Shown: positions 10,901-56,995, counted from the first letter of the stretch. The stretch is DNA of 64,000 nucleotides from Brachypodius melanocephalos (GCA_013398615.1 VZSR01002145.1:3885616-3949615); one strand, 5' to 3'. Notes: generated by a model from the letters alone, not told the origin. A program made the numbers and translations.

Positions 10901-11381
10901 AGCCTGTTCCCTCCAGACAGGTTTACCTACAGAGTTCTCGGGAAGCTGACCAGTGCCCTCTGAGAGAACATCACTTCGGACACGACACGGAGCTGGCACT
11001 TGGGTAGAAGGGCTCTGTTGAGCCCTGGTGTCTCTTGGCCTCTCTTCTCACATTCTTCCTCATCTACAACTCCTTGAAAATGCCTCTTGGCAGAGGCAAT
11101 ACCCTAGAAATTTATCCAATTTAATGACAAATAAAAATGGAACAGAAGATCCAGCTGTTCCTCCCCTGGATGTTGGTTTAAAGGCAGCTCGCCTGGTTTT
11201 TGCAGGGTGGCAGATCGAAATTTATGGACATGGGAGGAGGTCTCCATTCTCCCTCAGACTTCCTACATGGATGGCATGATGAGGGCAGTCTGAGGCCCTT
11301 CTGTCCTGTCAGTGTGATGACCACCAGCCAACTCTTCTGACTAATTGCATATATTTCTCAGACGTCCTCCCAAGACCCCTC

Positions 11382-11443
11382 CAAAAAGTAAAAAAAACAA
11401 AAAACCCAAAAAAACAACAACAAAACAAAAAATCCGAAAACCA
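11382..11443 (-). repeat. A/C-rich low-complexity tract (U/G-rich in TAOK1 mRNA)
   Basis: Runs of A broken by single or triple C on the plus strand, so the TAOK1 mRNA carries a U-rich, GU-containing tract about 200 bases after the stop codon. Such tracts can bind ELAV- or CELF-type proteins, but this is inference from composition only. Confidence 0.5.
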
Positions 11444-11649
11444 CCCCCCTAAACCCTGCAGCCAAATACTATGACATCCCAGTTAGTAAACACAAAACGT
11501 AATGCTTTACAAAATGAATACAATATTCCATGTGCACCCAGCTTCCACACGTCAGCACCGCACTGAGGAGGCTGCTGGGCTGGTGTCTGTAGGCAGTTTC
11601 TGTTGGCAGACAGCTCCAGTGGAATTGCCACCCTCAGTTATTGTTTAAG

Positions 11650-43184
<31,535 letters not shown>

Positions 43185-43279
43185 CCTGCTGGGCAGTCAG
43201 CCGACCGACTATCTGGGTTTAAAGTGCTGCTTCAACCCTTGGCTCATCTGTATGAATGGAGCCTCTTCAGCATGGATTA
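43185..43279 (-). other. TAOK1: 5'UTR part of the TAOK1 start-codon exon
   Basis: A strong acceptor (pyrimidine-rich TTTTTCTTGCAG on the minus strand) ends at 43280, placing 95 bases of 5'UTR before the ATG. This fits mammalian TAOK1, where the first exon is noncoding and the ATG lies in exon 2. Confidence 0.75.
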
Positions 43280-45421
43280 CTGCAAGAAAAAGATTGCAAT
43301 CCTTCACTGATTATCCTCTGCTCAAAGAGCCCCAAACAAGCCACAGCAAAGCAGCTTCCACTTCCTCCACAGCGAGCAGCCCTGGTGTGTGAAGCAACAC
43401 ACCCTGTGTGCTGGGATAATGTCACAGCCCCACTGTGACACCAGCCAAGCATTTCTCTAGGACAGAAACCGAAATCAAAACACAGTATGAGGCGCATTCC
43501 ATGCTCCAGCTTCTGCTCGATCACCTGCAGAGCAGTCAGAGAATCTCTGACCTACCGGGACAACCAGTTCATGACCAGTGAGTCCATATTACCATGACAC
43601 CCTCCCTCTGAAGAATTACACTCACAGTGTCCTAAAAAATTGTTTGGATTTTGTGATATCTATCACAAAGCGCCTGTTCTTCAGGGGTTTATTTGCAACC
43701 CCTTTCTTCAGAGAAACAGCACCCAGAACAGGAGATACCAATTCTACACTCGATGCTGCTCCTTCTGCTCTGCTTCAGCAGATGCAAGCACACATTTGGA
43801 TTGTGATTGGCACATGAGACAATGGACAATAGGCCATTGGCAAACACTTTCTTCAGAGGAACTTGCAACTTCAGACACAACTGGGAATGTGTAAAATTCT
43901 TTCTGTCTGTACCATGAGTTTGCTTTCATTTACTACAAGCTTTGTGTGTTGGAATGTATCCAGAATAAAAGTATACTGTTAAGCTGTGCTAAAATTTTAT
44001 TGTATCTTTACAACAGGTGATGCCAAAAAAACACTGCAAATCAAAACCCCTTTTCTTTTCCTCTTAATGGGAGATATTAGGATTTCCTATCAAATCCCTG
44101 TAAATTTTCACAAATAGAAACAATTCTGTCACTGGCAAACAGTTAATCACACATCTCACTTCTTTCCAAAAAAATCTGTCTGGCCAAGACTTGCGCTTTT
44201 ACTATTTCTATTTCTTATCTCAAATTTGTTTCTTAAAAAAGCTGGGGGTTTATTTCCATTATGAAGATGTGAAAGACAACAAATCTGAGCTTACACAACA
44301 CATCAGAAGGCCCTGTCCATTTCTCCTCCCTTTCTGGACACTATAAACTCCACCTTTCTCCAAGCCTCTAGACCATCAATGAATCATTTGTTTTCCAGTC
44401 TCTGCAGAGCAATTCCTGCAAGGATGGAAAAAGACATACTCCTGCATGTCTGTGCTCAGTGGTTCTCTTCTCTGGAGAGTTGCAACCTGCCTGCTCCTTG
44501 TTAGAGACCTCCCACCATTGCTGGGCTGTGAAACACAGCTGAGATGTACCTGGCTGCAAATCCCACAAAAGTCTCCAGCTTTTCTGAGGAAGACATGCAC
44601 GGGAGAGAGAACGTATGGAAGGGAAGTAAAATCCAGCATTCTCCTCCAAGCAGTCAGCATTCAAAGAGATTTATAATGCAACCCAGAATGTGTTTCTGTG
44701 ATAGCCTGCTCTCAAGGGATAAGGAAAAGCCGACACTGAAATCCCAGTGGTGGACCAAGTAGAAGAAGATATACACACACATAGAGAAAATATGCAGCTG
44801 CTCACAACTCTGCTACACTGCACTGCTGAGCACTCACATTTCCTATCAATGCAGGATCACTGCAGGAGCCTTGGAAAAACCAGCATCTGCACACAGCTGC
44901 CAGTGAGGCCGAGTGGGATGCACAGGAATGGGACTGTGATATCCCAACCTTCCCTTGCATAACACAGTAACTAATACCGTGTGGGAAGGGAAATAATTAG
45001 CTCCAGCTCAGCCCATACCTGAAGCACACTACATTTATGAAAGCTGAAGGAAAAGTGGGGGTTTTGTTATTTTTCTTTCTTTCTTATAAATCAACAATAT
45101 TCCACTTGACTCCAGCTCCAGCAAGCACATAACACTGAAAGACGACTGTTTCACATTTACAGCCCCCAACAAAACAATAGACAAAAAGCATGTCAGAAAA
45201 GCAAGAGAAAGGAGCTGGGGGAAGGGAGCTGATAACCAGAGCACACTCAGTATTATTGAAGGAATGTTTCTTGGATCGACGGTAATGATGTCATGTTCCA
45301 TCTTTTAAGAAGCATCAGATTCTTACAAAAAGGACATTGTTGTTCAAAAGCAACTGCTGCAATCCCAGAATGCCCTTTTCCCTACATCTGTTACTCAGAG
45401 GGGCTAGGCTTGGATAAACCT

Positions 45422-45505
45422 GCTAATATGGCCAAAAGTCACATGTCCCCGCAAGCGAGCGTGCGTGTGAGAGCCAGCGCGAGGGGAAAACCCTGCGCTC
45501 GCAGC
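45422..45505. promoter_or_regulatory. Small CpG cluster, candidate regulatory element in TAOK1 intron 1
   Basis: About eight CpGs fall within about 50 bases (45455-45502), in DNA otherwise nearly free of CpG. Next to it are an E-box-like CACATGTC and, on the minus strand, a near-CArG box (CCATATTAGC at 45422-45431, one mismatch from consensus). It lies 2.2 kb upstream of the TAOK1 start-codon exon. Function is inferred from composition only. Confidence 0.3.
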
Positions 45506-48500
45506 TGAGATGGATTACAGCCTTCTCTCCCTTCCCCACCGACCTCTCATGCCAAACCAGCCACCAGACTCGTTCTTGGAATCCTTTCTGAGCATGTCTC
45601 TGAAATGTCATCAACAGGAACACTTCTTCCTGCAGCTGAAACACCTACCAGGCCCACTGACAACACACATAGGCGTGAGATGGGACAGAGCAGAACTCCT
45701 CATCTACCGTGATACACCTTAAAATATACTTTTTTTCCCCCTTTATTCCTGAGAGCATCAAGACAAATTTCATTATCTTTATCCTTGGAAATAACTGCTG
45801 CTTTGAAATGCATGAGAAAAAAGCCATTAAGTATTAAAATCCATTTAACAGAATAGTCGCAAACGTGTACACGACATTGCTTATCATTTGATCTGCTTAG
45901 ACGGAACAATAAAATGTATTAATGTAAATTCCATCCATAAGAAAGCCTTACACAGTCTCACTTAATGAAGTGCTCCCATTTTTATGGATGCTACAATATT
46001 AAATTCCCTCAGTCTTCTTTCTACCCAGACAACAGGCACTGGCTGCCAAAGCCCAGCAGTGACAGCAGCAGAGCTCTGCCTCCTGCCTTGCAGTAATGAC
46101 ACCTGAATGCTGTGGGGAAATGGAAGGGAAGGCGAGAGAAGTGGCAAGCAAAACAGTCACTGCATTATTTTAAGTGTATTAAAAATACAGGCGAGATTTG
46201 AGATTAAAACAAAAAACATCAACCCTACAACTAAACTGCACTACAAATTAATTCACACGCCAGTAGGCAGCTGGTTTTCTAAAGCACAGTCAAGTTGCAC
46301 TTGAGTATTCTACATTCTTCCACCAGTGCTGTCTATTCACTACAGGTTTTTTGGATTGGTGCAGCTATACTGTTAAACACAATTGTTCCCAGTGGATGGG
46401 ACTAATTATCACACTTTAGTTCAGATCAGGTGGCTGGATTCTGGCTCTGGCCAAGGAACAGGCACTGCAAACAGGATATGGCACCCTCTGACTGCATGAC
46501 TACCTACAAGCCACCTTGCAGGCTGCTAAAATTAGAAAAAATAAATTCTTTTTTTTTTTCTAGGTGTCACTCATACAAAAAGAAAATATTGCACTGTATA
46601 AACACAACTACCAGGACTCAGATCAACTTCACTATTAACCAATAAGGTGGTGTAGGAACATGAGAAAGATTCAAAACAAACCAGGGAATGACCAAGGCAC
46701 AAGACTGGCCCAGCTCTATTTCCACACAGTAGTCTGAACTCACTACACTTAGTGGCTACCACTACTGGTGTAAATGACAGTGACTACAGACCAAAATGTT
46801 TTATCAAATTACTTTCATCTGAACAACTATCAGTTAGCAGAAACCGCGTGCACACATCCACAAAGGTCTATGAATCGATAAGATGTTACATGCCTGTAAT
46901 TATGGCTATAATAAAGGTACACACACACCCCTTGAACCTCTGACACAAGAAAGCTGAAGATGAGGACGGGATAAGACCTGTTCTCTTTGGAGTTTTCTGC
47001 CTCCTGCCATGTCATCTCAAGCTGAAGTGAAGACCCACCCCTGTGACTAACATCCCCTGGGATGCTGCAGAGCAGAACAAGCAAAGCTCGAAATGGTCAG
47101 TTGCCATATTTAAAGTGCACATCTCAGTTGTATGCTGCAGAGACCTCAGAGAAATTAAAATCTGTCCACACTACACTCTCTAGCAGCTGTCAATGTCACA
47201 GATAAGGGTTTTCAGGTAATACAAACCAATGTACTAAGAGAATGTGCTTGGCCTTCCCTGCAGAAGAGAAGGGAATCACACACTGAGATTATCACCTGCC
47301 CGTATTATTTCTCAAGTTCCCATTCAGACCAACCCAGTGAGTGACAGTGACTAGAAGGTACTTGGTTACACTAACCATGAGAGACAGCAAAGCATTTTTA
47401 GTTCCTTAAGACGGTTCAAAAGTTTGCAGAAACCAAATTACACCACACACTTGCTCATAGATGATAAGCATTGAAGAGCACGCTTTGTCCCTACAAATGA
47501 CATTTCAAGAAACTAACACGTGCAACAAGAATATGAGAACCAGAACTAAACAAATACCATGTGAGCACAAAATGGAAACAACAAACAGATTTCTGCACCC
47601 ATCATCCCATGTCTCCCCATTTCACTGGGAACAAGAGCCACACAGACTTCCACAATGGCTATGGAGGCCAACAGGAAAGCTGTCCTCTATTACTGAACTG
47701 TAAACAAAGTTATTTACAATTCGAGACATAAATCTTGTTTTATATTATAGTCATCTGGTATCCCATACACTTAGCACAGTAACATCTATAAAAACTTCTC
47801 TTTGGTGTCAAACATAGCTACACTGTGTGTTTTTCCCTGATAGAATATATATGACACTCTAAAAACAAACAAAGCAAGCAGGAGACCAGTTACAGCCCCT
47901 ATGATCTTCACAGCTGACACTCTAACAGCAAAGACTCAAAAGTGAAAATTCAACACAAAAAACTACTGGTTCTTTGCAGACTTTCTTATTCAAAGTAATA
48001 AAACAACCAACAAAAAAAACCCCCTCACACCACTAAAAAACAACTCCTCACCACAACGTAACTTTATTTAGAAACTGGTATTTAGATTTTAAGAATCTGC
48101 ATTGCTGGTAGTGCAAACAGTTGCTAAACCTAAGTGTAATTTTCTCTGGCATGCATAAGCATCAAATAAGATGGGGAATGAGTGTCAAAAACGGGAAAAG
48201 GGATTTTCTCTTACTTGCATATGGGTCAGATCCAGGGAATGTATGAAGCTGAGATTAAATTATCCTCTCAACACACTATTAAAAATTTCCTGAATGGCTT
48301 CCAGCTGACATTGAAAATTTCCACAACTATCCTAAATATGATAAACTGAAACTATTGAAAGAACAGACTTTCAATTTTTTTTTTCTTTACTTGCAATTAT
48401 GCCTAAAATAAGAGCTAGATTGTAAAAACGCTTAAAGAATGATTTAAGAATGCTTAAAACAATGAATTTTAAAAGTTTCTCTGTAGTATTGAATACTTGA

Positions 48501-51500
48501 CCTGAAAGCACAAATTCTTTTGGAACCAGCAAACAAATCACTTCTCATTTCTATAAGCTTGGAATAAAAGCTTGCATGATAAAAAAGACAAAAGCACTCT
48601 CATAAAAGTAAGAATTTAACCTGGAATAGGAAGTTGAAGGGCTGTACAGTTCATGGGAACACAGCAGAAAAGATGATTAAGGTCCAGCACCGGAAGAAAT
48701 TAATGACCATCAGGCAGTGCTGATATATTTGACTTCAGGAATTATATCACTTACCCTTGATTAATTTTGTGATCTGGCTCATTTAAATGAGCCTTTAAAA
48801 TTTTAGCCTGACGAATTCTATGCATGGAGTTCCCTTATCCAGAAAGATAAAGGGCAGGAATTACCCACTACAGGTCTTATCACTTTATTTACTGTTCTCG
48901 AAAGCCAGGTGCCAGCCAGTGGTGGGGCCTTTCCACAAGGGCACAGACAGGAGTATTGCTGGTTTCTCCAAAATTCAGGGAACCTGCAGCCAGTGTGATT
49001 TTGTCAAATTTTACCCATCCTTCTGCACAGCTTAGCAAACACAGAGGGGCTCATGTTCATCAGGTCCTTCATGGCTCCTGGGAAAGTACATTCCTGACCA
49101 CTGCACCACATTTCTCCATCCAGCAAGTTTGTCAAAACTATATACACTGGTTTTTATTACTTTGCATTTATTCAAACCTCTTTTAATCCAGCCTCTGCTC
49201 CACCCAGTCAGCCTTTTTTTTTTTCCTGTTCTGACAAAAGCAGAATAATTCTCAAGGGCCTTAACATGCTCTGAACACATGGAAGAAGAGTTACTCTGCT
49301 CACAGCAGAAGGTGGCTGCTTCCTTGAATAGCTAAAAATCAGTTTCCTGTCCACCCTCAGTGACCCCAGGCAGATGGCATCGAGACAGTTGTGTTCCAGT
49401 GACTGTCACAATGGAATGTCCATCAGCACCTCAAACCTCCCAGAACAGACAGGAATTGTAGCCCCTTGACTCATGCAAAACCCCATATCACAGACTCCCT
49501 GGGCACTTGGCTAAAGCTCTCCCACCAAGCTAACAACATGTTATTTTTTCTCCTCCTAGTTCTGCAATTTGGAATTCTTCCTAGAGTGGCAATTAAGGAG
49601 GAGAGGAAAAAAAACCAAACCAGAAATGAAACAAGAAAAGGCTGAAGATGCAGCAAAGGGCATTTAACTTCTCCCATGTCCTGCAAAGGGGACAAAAGGC
49701 ACTCAGGAACATCTCCTCTGGGATCCTGCTAACTTACTTTTACCACTTAGTTGTGAGCTGCAGCTCAGACAAAAAAATGCTGACAAAGTAATGAACTTGC
49801 CTTTCTCGTAATGATCTTAAAATCATTCTTTTCATTACATTTGTCCTCCACACTGGATCCACCAGTGCTGTCAATCATTAAGGAAAAGGGAGGTGCCGAT
49901 GAATGACATTCTACAAGAAACTGTTAGAAAAATGTTAACTACTCACAAAAATATCCAAAAAGCTGTCACCAAACTGATCATCCTAAAATAATGCCAATTA
50001 CAAGCAGAACAAAACCACCTGGAATGGGATGAGCGAACTGGATTGTGGAAGGTACATGCTGAGCACAGGAAGCCTCACCGAAATTCTTCTCCACTTTGTT
50101 TTTCACTCCAAGCTCATGTACATAAGATGCTCCTTTGCTTTCTGCCAGTCTCCAGGGCAAGGAAAAAGACAGAATTACTTCATGTCCAAGTGAGGAGATC
50201 CTTCTGCTGCCAAAGCCAGAAGTGGGTGAGATCTTAGAGCCGTGCTGGACACTTCCATCAGTTGCCTTGTAGCAGCAAGGGCACTTCACATGGTCTCTAA
50301 CCCCATGTAACAAAGCTCTGCTTCCTGCACAGGAACAGAGATGCCTCTCCATAGGAGTTCGGCAAAGAACAGGCATGAAATGCTGTCCCCTTTATCTTTC
50401 ACATTCCCTCACCTAGGTATTTCTAGAAGGAATAGATTAGAAGGATAAGATGAATCTGCACCTGGATATTACAGTGAATTCTTGCAATTTTTTGTCTGTG
50501 TGAGCATCTATGTTCAAACAGGCTTTTCTTCCCCACTCAGTACTTCTTTCTTCATCTGAAAAGGAACAAGCCTACCATTCCTAGAAGATTCCTTTTTCAA
50601 TTTCTTTTTAAAAGATACTTGAGGAATAGCTCTATCCTGAAAAAACCTTTTTGCAGATTCTTTTTCCTTTCTCTCTCTGCTTTTCTACCTCTGTTTTTTT
50701 CTTTTATTATACTTTTTCACAGAATAGCCTCAGGAAGACACTTTTATGTTCGAGCACTGCTTGCATTTCTCTTATATGTGTACTTGTAGACTCTGTGCCT
50801 TACTTTGATTTCCTCTCAAGATTCTGACACTAAAATGTCCATCATCAACTCCTTGAATTACTTACCCCAGCAGACTTTCTGATCCCGCTGAGCTGTTCTG
50901 CTTGGGTGTTTACTTTCCAGGAATGTCACTAATGAAAGGGTCAGAAAGTTGCATTTCACAAACCTTCACTGACAAGTCCAGGATCTGTGTTTCTGGGCTG
51001 GGTATAAATATTTATTTTTAATTATTTCTACAATCTTTCAAGTTTTCTAAGAATTTAAAAGATAACTAACTGGGCAAGTGTGTTCTTGTGTTAAAGAGAA
51101 GATATTCTGAACAAACTAAATTTCTTTTGACAGGTTTCATATGTCAGTTATAAGCAAACACAAATATTCCTACCACTACCTGTACTCCTAAAAATACTAG
51201 TTTTGTTAACTGGCAAGTTTTACAATGTCACTCACACCAAATCTACCACTGATCCTACCCCTTAAACAACATATATAAAAGACATTATTGATGCAGTTGA
51301 GAAAAATTAATGCAAAAAAGCATCTTGCTTTTTTTTCCTACTATTTAAAACAGAGTATCCCACGAGATCAAAAATTAGACCTACAGAACAGCTGAAGAAT
51401 AGCCAGCACTCACTTCTCACAGACCAATGCTATCAAAGTTCAAGAAGTGCTCACCATTCCTTGACACAGTCAACACTAACATCTCCTGGATGTCTTTGCT

Positions 51501-54500
51501 TGTGATAGTTCTGGTACATTTATTAAGAAGGTCAGGTCTAAATTTAGTGATTCCTTAGGCTAGCAAAGCTATGAGGAAGGCAACTGGAAAAAATGAAATC
51601 TTCTGTCCTCCTTCTTTTGCAATTCATTAAGTTCACAGTCGTTGCCAACTCTTTTCCTTTACTAACATAAAGCATCACATTAATAAACATTCTGTGAGTG
51701 TATCACCTACAGCCAGCTCTCCATGGCCACATCTCTCCAACCAAGGAGCACATGTTATAATGGATCCAGTGTGGGAGATTCTGTGCTGGCAGCACACTGG
51801 CCAGGAAGAGGTTAGCAACAGGCCAGTTGATGAGAGTCAATTAAATCTAGAGGCAAAAATACTGGGAAACTCCAGCTGCCCATAAAAAAAAAAATTAGTC
51901 AGATATCCTAATGGGACTTGAGTTTAAAGAAACCTTTTCTTGACCCCTAAGCAATTCTGTCCCAGAACAATAAATAGAGTAAATGTAAGCAAATCAGCTA
52001 TTTTGGATTCAGCATAAATAACTCAGAAATAAGCTACTAAAGCTCACAACATAGATAATTACCCTTGAGAAAAGAAGTAATTAAAAAGTGGCAGTATCAC
52101 CACAGTTTTAGAAAGAGGCCTGAAAGGAAGCAATTCAAAGTCTTTCTGGTCAATCAGTTAAAAAAAAAAAAAGAAAAAAGAGAAAATGTTTAAATTGAGC
52201 TTGCAAATGAATTCCCTGGAGTGCAGAAGAACACCAGGACACACTCCCACTCCAGCAAGCTGTATCCAACCCTCCAGTCCATAGGTCAGATTCTTACTTG
52301 AGCAAGTATAAACCTGCCAAAACTGATGCCAGTAGGAAGAACCTGAGGCAGAAAATAAAGCCAAACACAAACAGAAAAATCCAGGAGAACTCTGAAATTA
52401 CGTAGGAACAATCTTACAAACCAAGCTGCAACAGTGAGAAGCCTTGGGCAGTCACCCAGTCTGACAAAAAGCCACACAGGAGAACAAGGGAACAAGAAAG
52501 AAGGTAAATGACCCGCACAAAGAAGATAACTGGGTATAAGGTAAGGTGCTGTCACAGGCCAAGACAGATGGTTCTTCCATAAACACGTAAATTAAACATT
52601 ACTGACCTATGGGGATGAGCAAGCAGCTGCCCCAAAGTCTGACGTAGCTCCAGAGTGACGTACAGCTTTTGTCACAGCTGCTGTCCCCTTCCAGCAGCTG
52701 CTGCTGCTCCAGAGAAGGTCCCAACAATGGCTGCAGCCAAACTGAACAGAAGAATTAACTGAACTATTAATTAGTGGAAGCAGCATGCTAATCACTTGGT
52801 GACTGTGCTACAGTAAGAAGCAGAAAACGAACCATTTATGCACTAGACTATATGTCATTAAAAGAACAGAACAACTCAAAAGGATATTCAAAAAGAAGTG
52901 GAAAAAGTACACAAAATTACTGTGAGAATTAGTCACAGCTGGAGAACAGAATCATCACCTCTGAATTGATATAAAACTAAAAAAAGCAAGAGGTCAGATA
53001 ATAATTACATTACATTTTGAACAACAGAAAAGGCTCTTGCAACCAGAGTGACCACAGAAAATGGGTGGATCCAGCATAGTATTTGCACTCAAGATCTGGA
53101 TGAGAGGGAAAGGTACATGACATGTTTTATTTAGGGCAGCTGACAGCATCAAAAAGTACACAGGAATCTTAAAAAAGGGTATGCATGAGCAACAAGACAG
53201 GAGATGAAAAGGTCAAAAAAATAAAGAACCATAAAGCACACATCTACTCTTAAACCAAACATAACTCAGGAGCTGAGCCTGCTGCAGAAAACTCAGCAAA
53301 AATAATTGCCCAATTATGCCAAACACAATGTCAGACTGAGTTTTTTTTAAAAAAAACAAGATGAAGAATCAATCAGAAAAATAGTATAGAATTTCTGACA
53401 GTACTTGAAGAAGCCTCTGCCATGGCCTGCTCCTAGAGATTATTCTTCATCCACATATAGCAGTAAAATGGAAGTACAGTAAAAAAAAGCGTTAGAAATG
53501 GGAAGTTGTAAAAGCCTAAAAGACAAACTAAGCTTGAGGAGAAAAGGTGTAAGAGCTAAAAATCATAAATAAGAAGGTCATGATAAGTGCTCAGACCTCA
53601 AAAACAAAGGGAGAAGCCATAAACTATATGAGCAGCACGTTTATAACAGAGTGAAGGAATTTAACCAATCAAGGTATAAACAGCAAAATTAACTTGCAGA
53701 AATGACTCTGAGGCATTGAGCCCAAGAGATAGAAACACTGCTTTTTAAACCAGGCATTTACATGAGTAAGAACATCCACAGCCAGGTCAGGCGAGGTATT
53801 CCTGGATGCTCCTGGCACTGCTTCTGAAGCACCCAGGTTGTCACCACTGCCAGGGACAGCAAATAGGACCAGACAGGCGAGGTATCAGAGCCTGGATGAC
53901 AATTTTTATGTTGCTAATCTTCTAGGGTAAAAGAAGCACCATCAAAACACACCTTGTTATGAAAAAGGTCAAATTCTTTGAACACAGGATTTTATAAAGT
54001 ACAGGATTACTATCACAAATAGAAAAAAGGTTTATTGAAAAGTTGCAGGGAAATAAGGAGAGGTTCTAGGAAGGTGCATGTATGTGATGGCCCTTCAGCA
54101 CTGGGCACAGGCAGAGAAGCCCTGTCAGAACAGATGACCAGTGAAAGATTATTCCGTTCTTTAGGAGTGACCAACCCATTGCAGCACACAGACACTGGCA
54201 GTGTAGCAAGGATTTACAGCTGCTCACCTAAGTTTGTAACTTAAACCATGTTCAAAAAGGGTTCAAACATATTTCAGCTTCAGAAGAGTTTAAAACCTTT
54301 TATAGCTGTTAAATCTGTGCTACCAGATTATCTGTAGCCATAAATGGGGTAGCTTTAATAAGCAATTATGTCACACGTTTCTAGAGCCCATGAGCACCTC
54401 CTTTCCTGCTGGAATTCCCCAAAGTCATGGCAATTTGTCCAGTTTTACTCCATCTCAGGTTATTTTTTTTCCAGTCTTCACATGACTGAGCACATTTCCT

Positions 54501-56764
54501 ACACAGCGCACAAGAGGAAGAGGCAAACAATCAAAACCAAACAAAAACAAATTTTAAAAATCCCCTTTTTTTACCATTCTACCTACTCGAAGAAACGCCT
54601 CTCCACAGGTCTCTGCAAGGTCTGAATCTCTTTATGTTTTTCACTTAAAACAAGAAATAGTTTTCAGTGTGTATTAAGATAACAAGCACAACCTTTTAAT
54701 TTGATGAGTTTTATCTGCTTTCATGGGGACAACGCTCATTTGAACTAATACACAAAACAATTTGTGGCTCAGATACACAGAGTATGTCTCAATTGGATTG
54801 TTAAGATCACAGGACTGAAGGTCCAATTAAGTCCTGCTCCTGCTATTTTAAGCAACTTTATAATAGAATCCAATCATCAAATAATAACCAACTCCTGAGA
54901 ACTTCTCAAAGCCACTACTCTGATTACAAGGCTGCTCCAGAACCCCACTCCTATTTTGATTAGGAACCAATTTAAGATTAAGAACTGATTAAGACTGATT
55001 TACAGATTTATTATTGTAAGTTTACACTGCCTTACTCTTTTTCCCACACCAGCCTTAGTGTTTAAACAGTCTTCTTTCCTCTTGAAAACTGAGGGATAAG
55101 CACAAGGAGAGATAGAATACTGTCCCCTTAAGCCTGTTAGCTGAAAAAAGCCAGTTTTGTTTCCCTTTATGACACAGGAAAGAGAACTGACTTCCCAGAC
55201 CATTCTAGCAGCCCTTCCTCACATCTGTCCCAAATGAAGCTTAAAAAAAAAAAAATCCTCCACCACCATTTTCCACATCTGCTTATTTCCTAGATATATA
55301 GCACTAAAGTTTAAAAATCATTATGGTATCAAGGGATATACGCAAGTCTTTTGCATATTTCCATTTCTAACTGATAAACCATCTTTTTCTACTTCATATC
55401 TTTATATATAATAATGTATCTTTATATATTCAGTATGTTATTATGTATTTGCTACTGCATGGCCATTCACTTTGCACTCTTCCACTTAGGTCTCCATACT
55501 GCAAAATCCTCCAACTCATTCAGTCCTGCCAGAGACTTCAGTGTCCCAGCTCTGCACAGCAAATTCCATTAACACAGTCTTTTCAGACGTATATCAAGAC
55601 TAAAACACCACTTTAAATTGTCTGAAGGCTGGAACTTCAAAAGTTACCAGCAGCTTCCCTCCAGCCCATTTTTGCTCACTAGGACTAACTCATCCTTACA
55701 CCATTACACTACACCTGGCTTTAAGAATCTCCAGCATGCTGCTGTGCCCTGTGCTGTCCTGACCCACACCTAGAGGAGATGGATTGTATTTGGAGAGTTC
55801 TGGTACAGCCTAGACATTGCTTGCTCCATCAGCTCTCCAGCAACCCTGCCCTGTTCAGGATAATCCTCATAACCCACCCATCCCCAACCACAGGAGACAC
55901 TGCAGAAATGGTTTTTCAATCAGGTGTAGGTGGGTATGGAAAACATACCCTTGCTGGAAATGGAGGAAAAGATCAGAAGAGTGCGAGAAGCACCATCCTT
56001 TCCACTCCTGTGCCAACAGCTGCCCCACATTCCTGCCTGACACTGCCCCATCATCTTCCCCAGCTGCTATGGCTGGGCAAGACCTCATCATCACCAAACT
56101 CCCTAACAAACACAATGGCTTCTGGCACAGAAGGTACCAGCTGCGCTGCCCAAATCCACCTAGACAAGGCACCAACAGTGGGGACAGGAAAACTGGTTGT
56201 GTGATGCTGGGAATGAGTCCCACATCCATGCTCAGCCAGCCCTGCCCTTTGAGCAAGGAGGGAGGCAGGAGCCAGAGCAGGGGGCAGCAGCAGCCTGCTC
56301 CCATCCCAGATGCTCACGGTCTGTCTAGCCAGCATCTGTCCCGCACTGTCAGCAGCTGGGTGGGAACAGAGACCTCCTCATGCTGGCACAGAAGGCATGT
56401 ACATTTACATTTCTGTTTACTCAGAATTTTTGGGCATGTCTGCTGAAATTCCAGATTCCTAAAGATTTATTGTAGAAGCTCTGACATCACTTTCACCCAG
56501 GAACACACATCCTGGCAGTGAGAAATCAGACAGAAGCAGGGGAAGTTTGTAAGGGTCTGCTTCCCAAATTCCAGTAGTCACAGGTTTGCGTGCCACATTA
56601 CAGCTGTTCTGATTGCTGACATCTCATCTCTTATGTACTTATATACCCATTACCATAGTAACCAAATTCCTCAGAACATATAATGCAATTTTTGTATCTG
56701 GTGTATTAGAACAAAATTATTAAGGTTACAAAGGCAAGCATTCCAAAATTAGAAAGTGTCAGAA

Positions 56765-56995
56765 TTCAGACTGCCATCTCCCTTGCCAACCCCATCTTCT
56801 TTTGCTGCCTCCCTCCCTATCTCCCAGGCTCCCAAGCCACCTCTCCTGCAAACCTCCAGCTCCAGCTCCTACCTCTCTGACCCCTCTGCAGTCCCAGTTT
56901 CACTGTACTCTGTCCTGACATATTCTTATCTCTCCCCTCTCATCTGACTTTTATACCTCCTGCATTCACACCAGGCATTTTCCTCCTCCACACTG
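56765..56995 (+). repeat. Pyrimidine-rich tract
   Basis: About 230 bases strongly enriched in C and T on the plus strand, with many CTCC, CTCT and TCCC words. Low complexity without a clear repeat unit. Confidence 0.5.

Larger units (their letters stand above)
2970..11649 (-). other. TAOK1: TAOK1 3'UTR (about 8.7 kb)
   Basis: Runs from the stop codon at 11650-11652 to the distal poly(A) signal. I see no other gene in it, and its short open frames have no protein character. It holds internal minus-strand AATAAA hexamers at 7979-7984 and 3900-3905 that could produce shorter isoforms. It also has three Pumilio-type TGTANATA sites, and GU/U-rich tracts at 11382-11443 and 5405-5450 (A/C-rich and T/G-rich respectively on the plus strand). 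A purine-rich plus-strand stretch lies at 3550-3600. Continuity of the UTR is inferred, not proven. Confidence 0.65.
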
